13,516 nucleotides of DNA from the NCBI GenBank assembly GCA_965370805.1, contig CBDUVZ010000083.1, positions 1-13,516 on the forward strand. The letters run 5' to 3'. The first letter of the stretch is position 1; every line of letters starts with the position of its first letter. Positions 13,378 through 13,516 of the stretch are shown piece after piece. Both the position numbers and the translations under genes were made by a program. The notes under the pieces were generated by a model. It searched no databases. It was given only the letters and a program-made list of their open reading frames with translations, and was not told the origin of the DNA. The stretch comes from CBDUVZ01 sp965370805 (GTDB lineage Bacteria; Hydrothermota; Tepidihabitantia; Tepidihabitantales; Tepidihabitantaceae).

Positions 13378-13516
13378 TCATTTCGCGCTGAACCTGCTCT
13401 GGACCATCGACTCGATTTTCTTCTTCTGCGTGGCACCGGGCTTGATCAGGTATTCCACCAGATTGCACCTCAAGTCCTGAGCAAACCGGTCGAGCTCCTC
13501 CATCTGCTTAAGTCGT
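13378..13516 (-). CDS. C-terminal end of an unidentified protein (cut by window edge)
   Basis: The minus-strand frame is open from the window edge to a TGA at 13378-13380, giving 45 residues: RLKQMEELDRFAQDL, then RCNLVEYLIKPGATQ, then KKKIESMVQSRFSAK. It looks helical and ends basic. I do not recognise the family. It precedes the FrhB-kinase gene by only 28 bp on the same strand, so it is probably the preceding operon member. An ATG at 13503 could make it a 41-residue protein, but no ribosome site precedes that codon and the frame stays open upstream. Confidence 0.5.
   Translation of the reverse strand, partial: RLKQMEELDRFAQDLRCNLVEYLIKPGATQKKKIESMVQSRFSAK

Noticed and set aside
1..13516. 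tRNA, rRNA or riboswitch genes
   Set aside because: Nothing resembling tRNA arms, rRNA core motifs or known riboswitch cores was noticed on reading. A covariance-model search was not possible here.

Overview
The window looks like a piece of an uncultivated, strictly anaerobic bacterium with moderately high GC. The [4Fe-4S]-rich, oxygen-sensitive enzyme set and the style of short mosaic repeats between and inside genes recall candidate phyla such as WOR-3/TA06 (Stahlbacteria). That taxonomic guess comes from general impression only and is low confidence.

Layout. The left edge (1-420, + strand) is the C-terminal part of an IS256/mutator-type transposase. Positions 421-1015 hold no convincing gene, but contain a striking degenerate minisatellite in which TCA recurs every 12 bp. 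From 13516 down to 1016 everything is on the minus strand and reads as one tightly packed cluster, with many overlaps or gaps under 25 bp. In transcription order: the 3' end of an unidentified gene; a FrhB-type iron-sulfur flavoprotein fused to a histidine kinase; a stand-alone receiver; an N-terminal HdrA (FAD/ferredoxin) module fused to NuoE; a HndB-like [2Fe-2S] thioredoxin-fold protein; a NuoF/HydB-type NADH subunit with extra ferredoxin clusters; a degenerate DRTGG-like protein; a CBS-pair/ATPase protein; a second DRTGG-like protein; a PHP-domain phosphoesterase; a small HATPase protein; and an 1116-residue protein joining a NuoG-like Fe-S head, a headless HdrA half and a complete HdrA.

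How the genes may work together. The NuoE, NuoF and NuoG-head modules form the NADH-oxidising unit known from HydABC-type hydrogenases and NADH dehydrogenases. Where a bifurcating hydrogenase would carry an H-cluster domain, this cluster has HdrA flavoprotein modules. The prediction (inference) is a soluble, NADH-linked, flavin-based electron-bifurcating or confurcating complex. One of its two HdrA units is split over two polypeptides, its FAD half riding on NuoE and its C-terminal half on the NuoG-like head. No HdrB, HdrC or hydrogenase catalytic subunit is visible here. The accessory set (PHP, two DRTGG-like, CBS-ATPase, small HATPase) is the kind seen beside [FeFe]-hydrogenase/NuoEF genes in anaerobes. 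The FrhB-kinase plus receiver could sense the redox state of the same electron carriers.

Overlaying the operon is a family of dispersed short repeats (variants of GGGTTCCAGGGTTC, a 71-bp module with a compensated palindrome, 14-bp and 25-bp tandem units). They fill nearly every gap of more than about 50 bp. They have also entered coding sequence, giving in-frame inserts in the big HdrA protein and the PHP protein, and apparently the repeat-encoded start of HdrA-NuoE and end of the CBS-ATPase. No tRNA, rRNA, CRISPR array, or convincing rho-independent terminator was seen; the operon promoter probably lies beyond the right edge.
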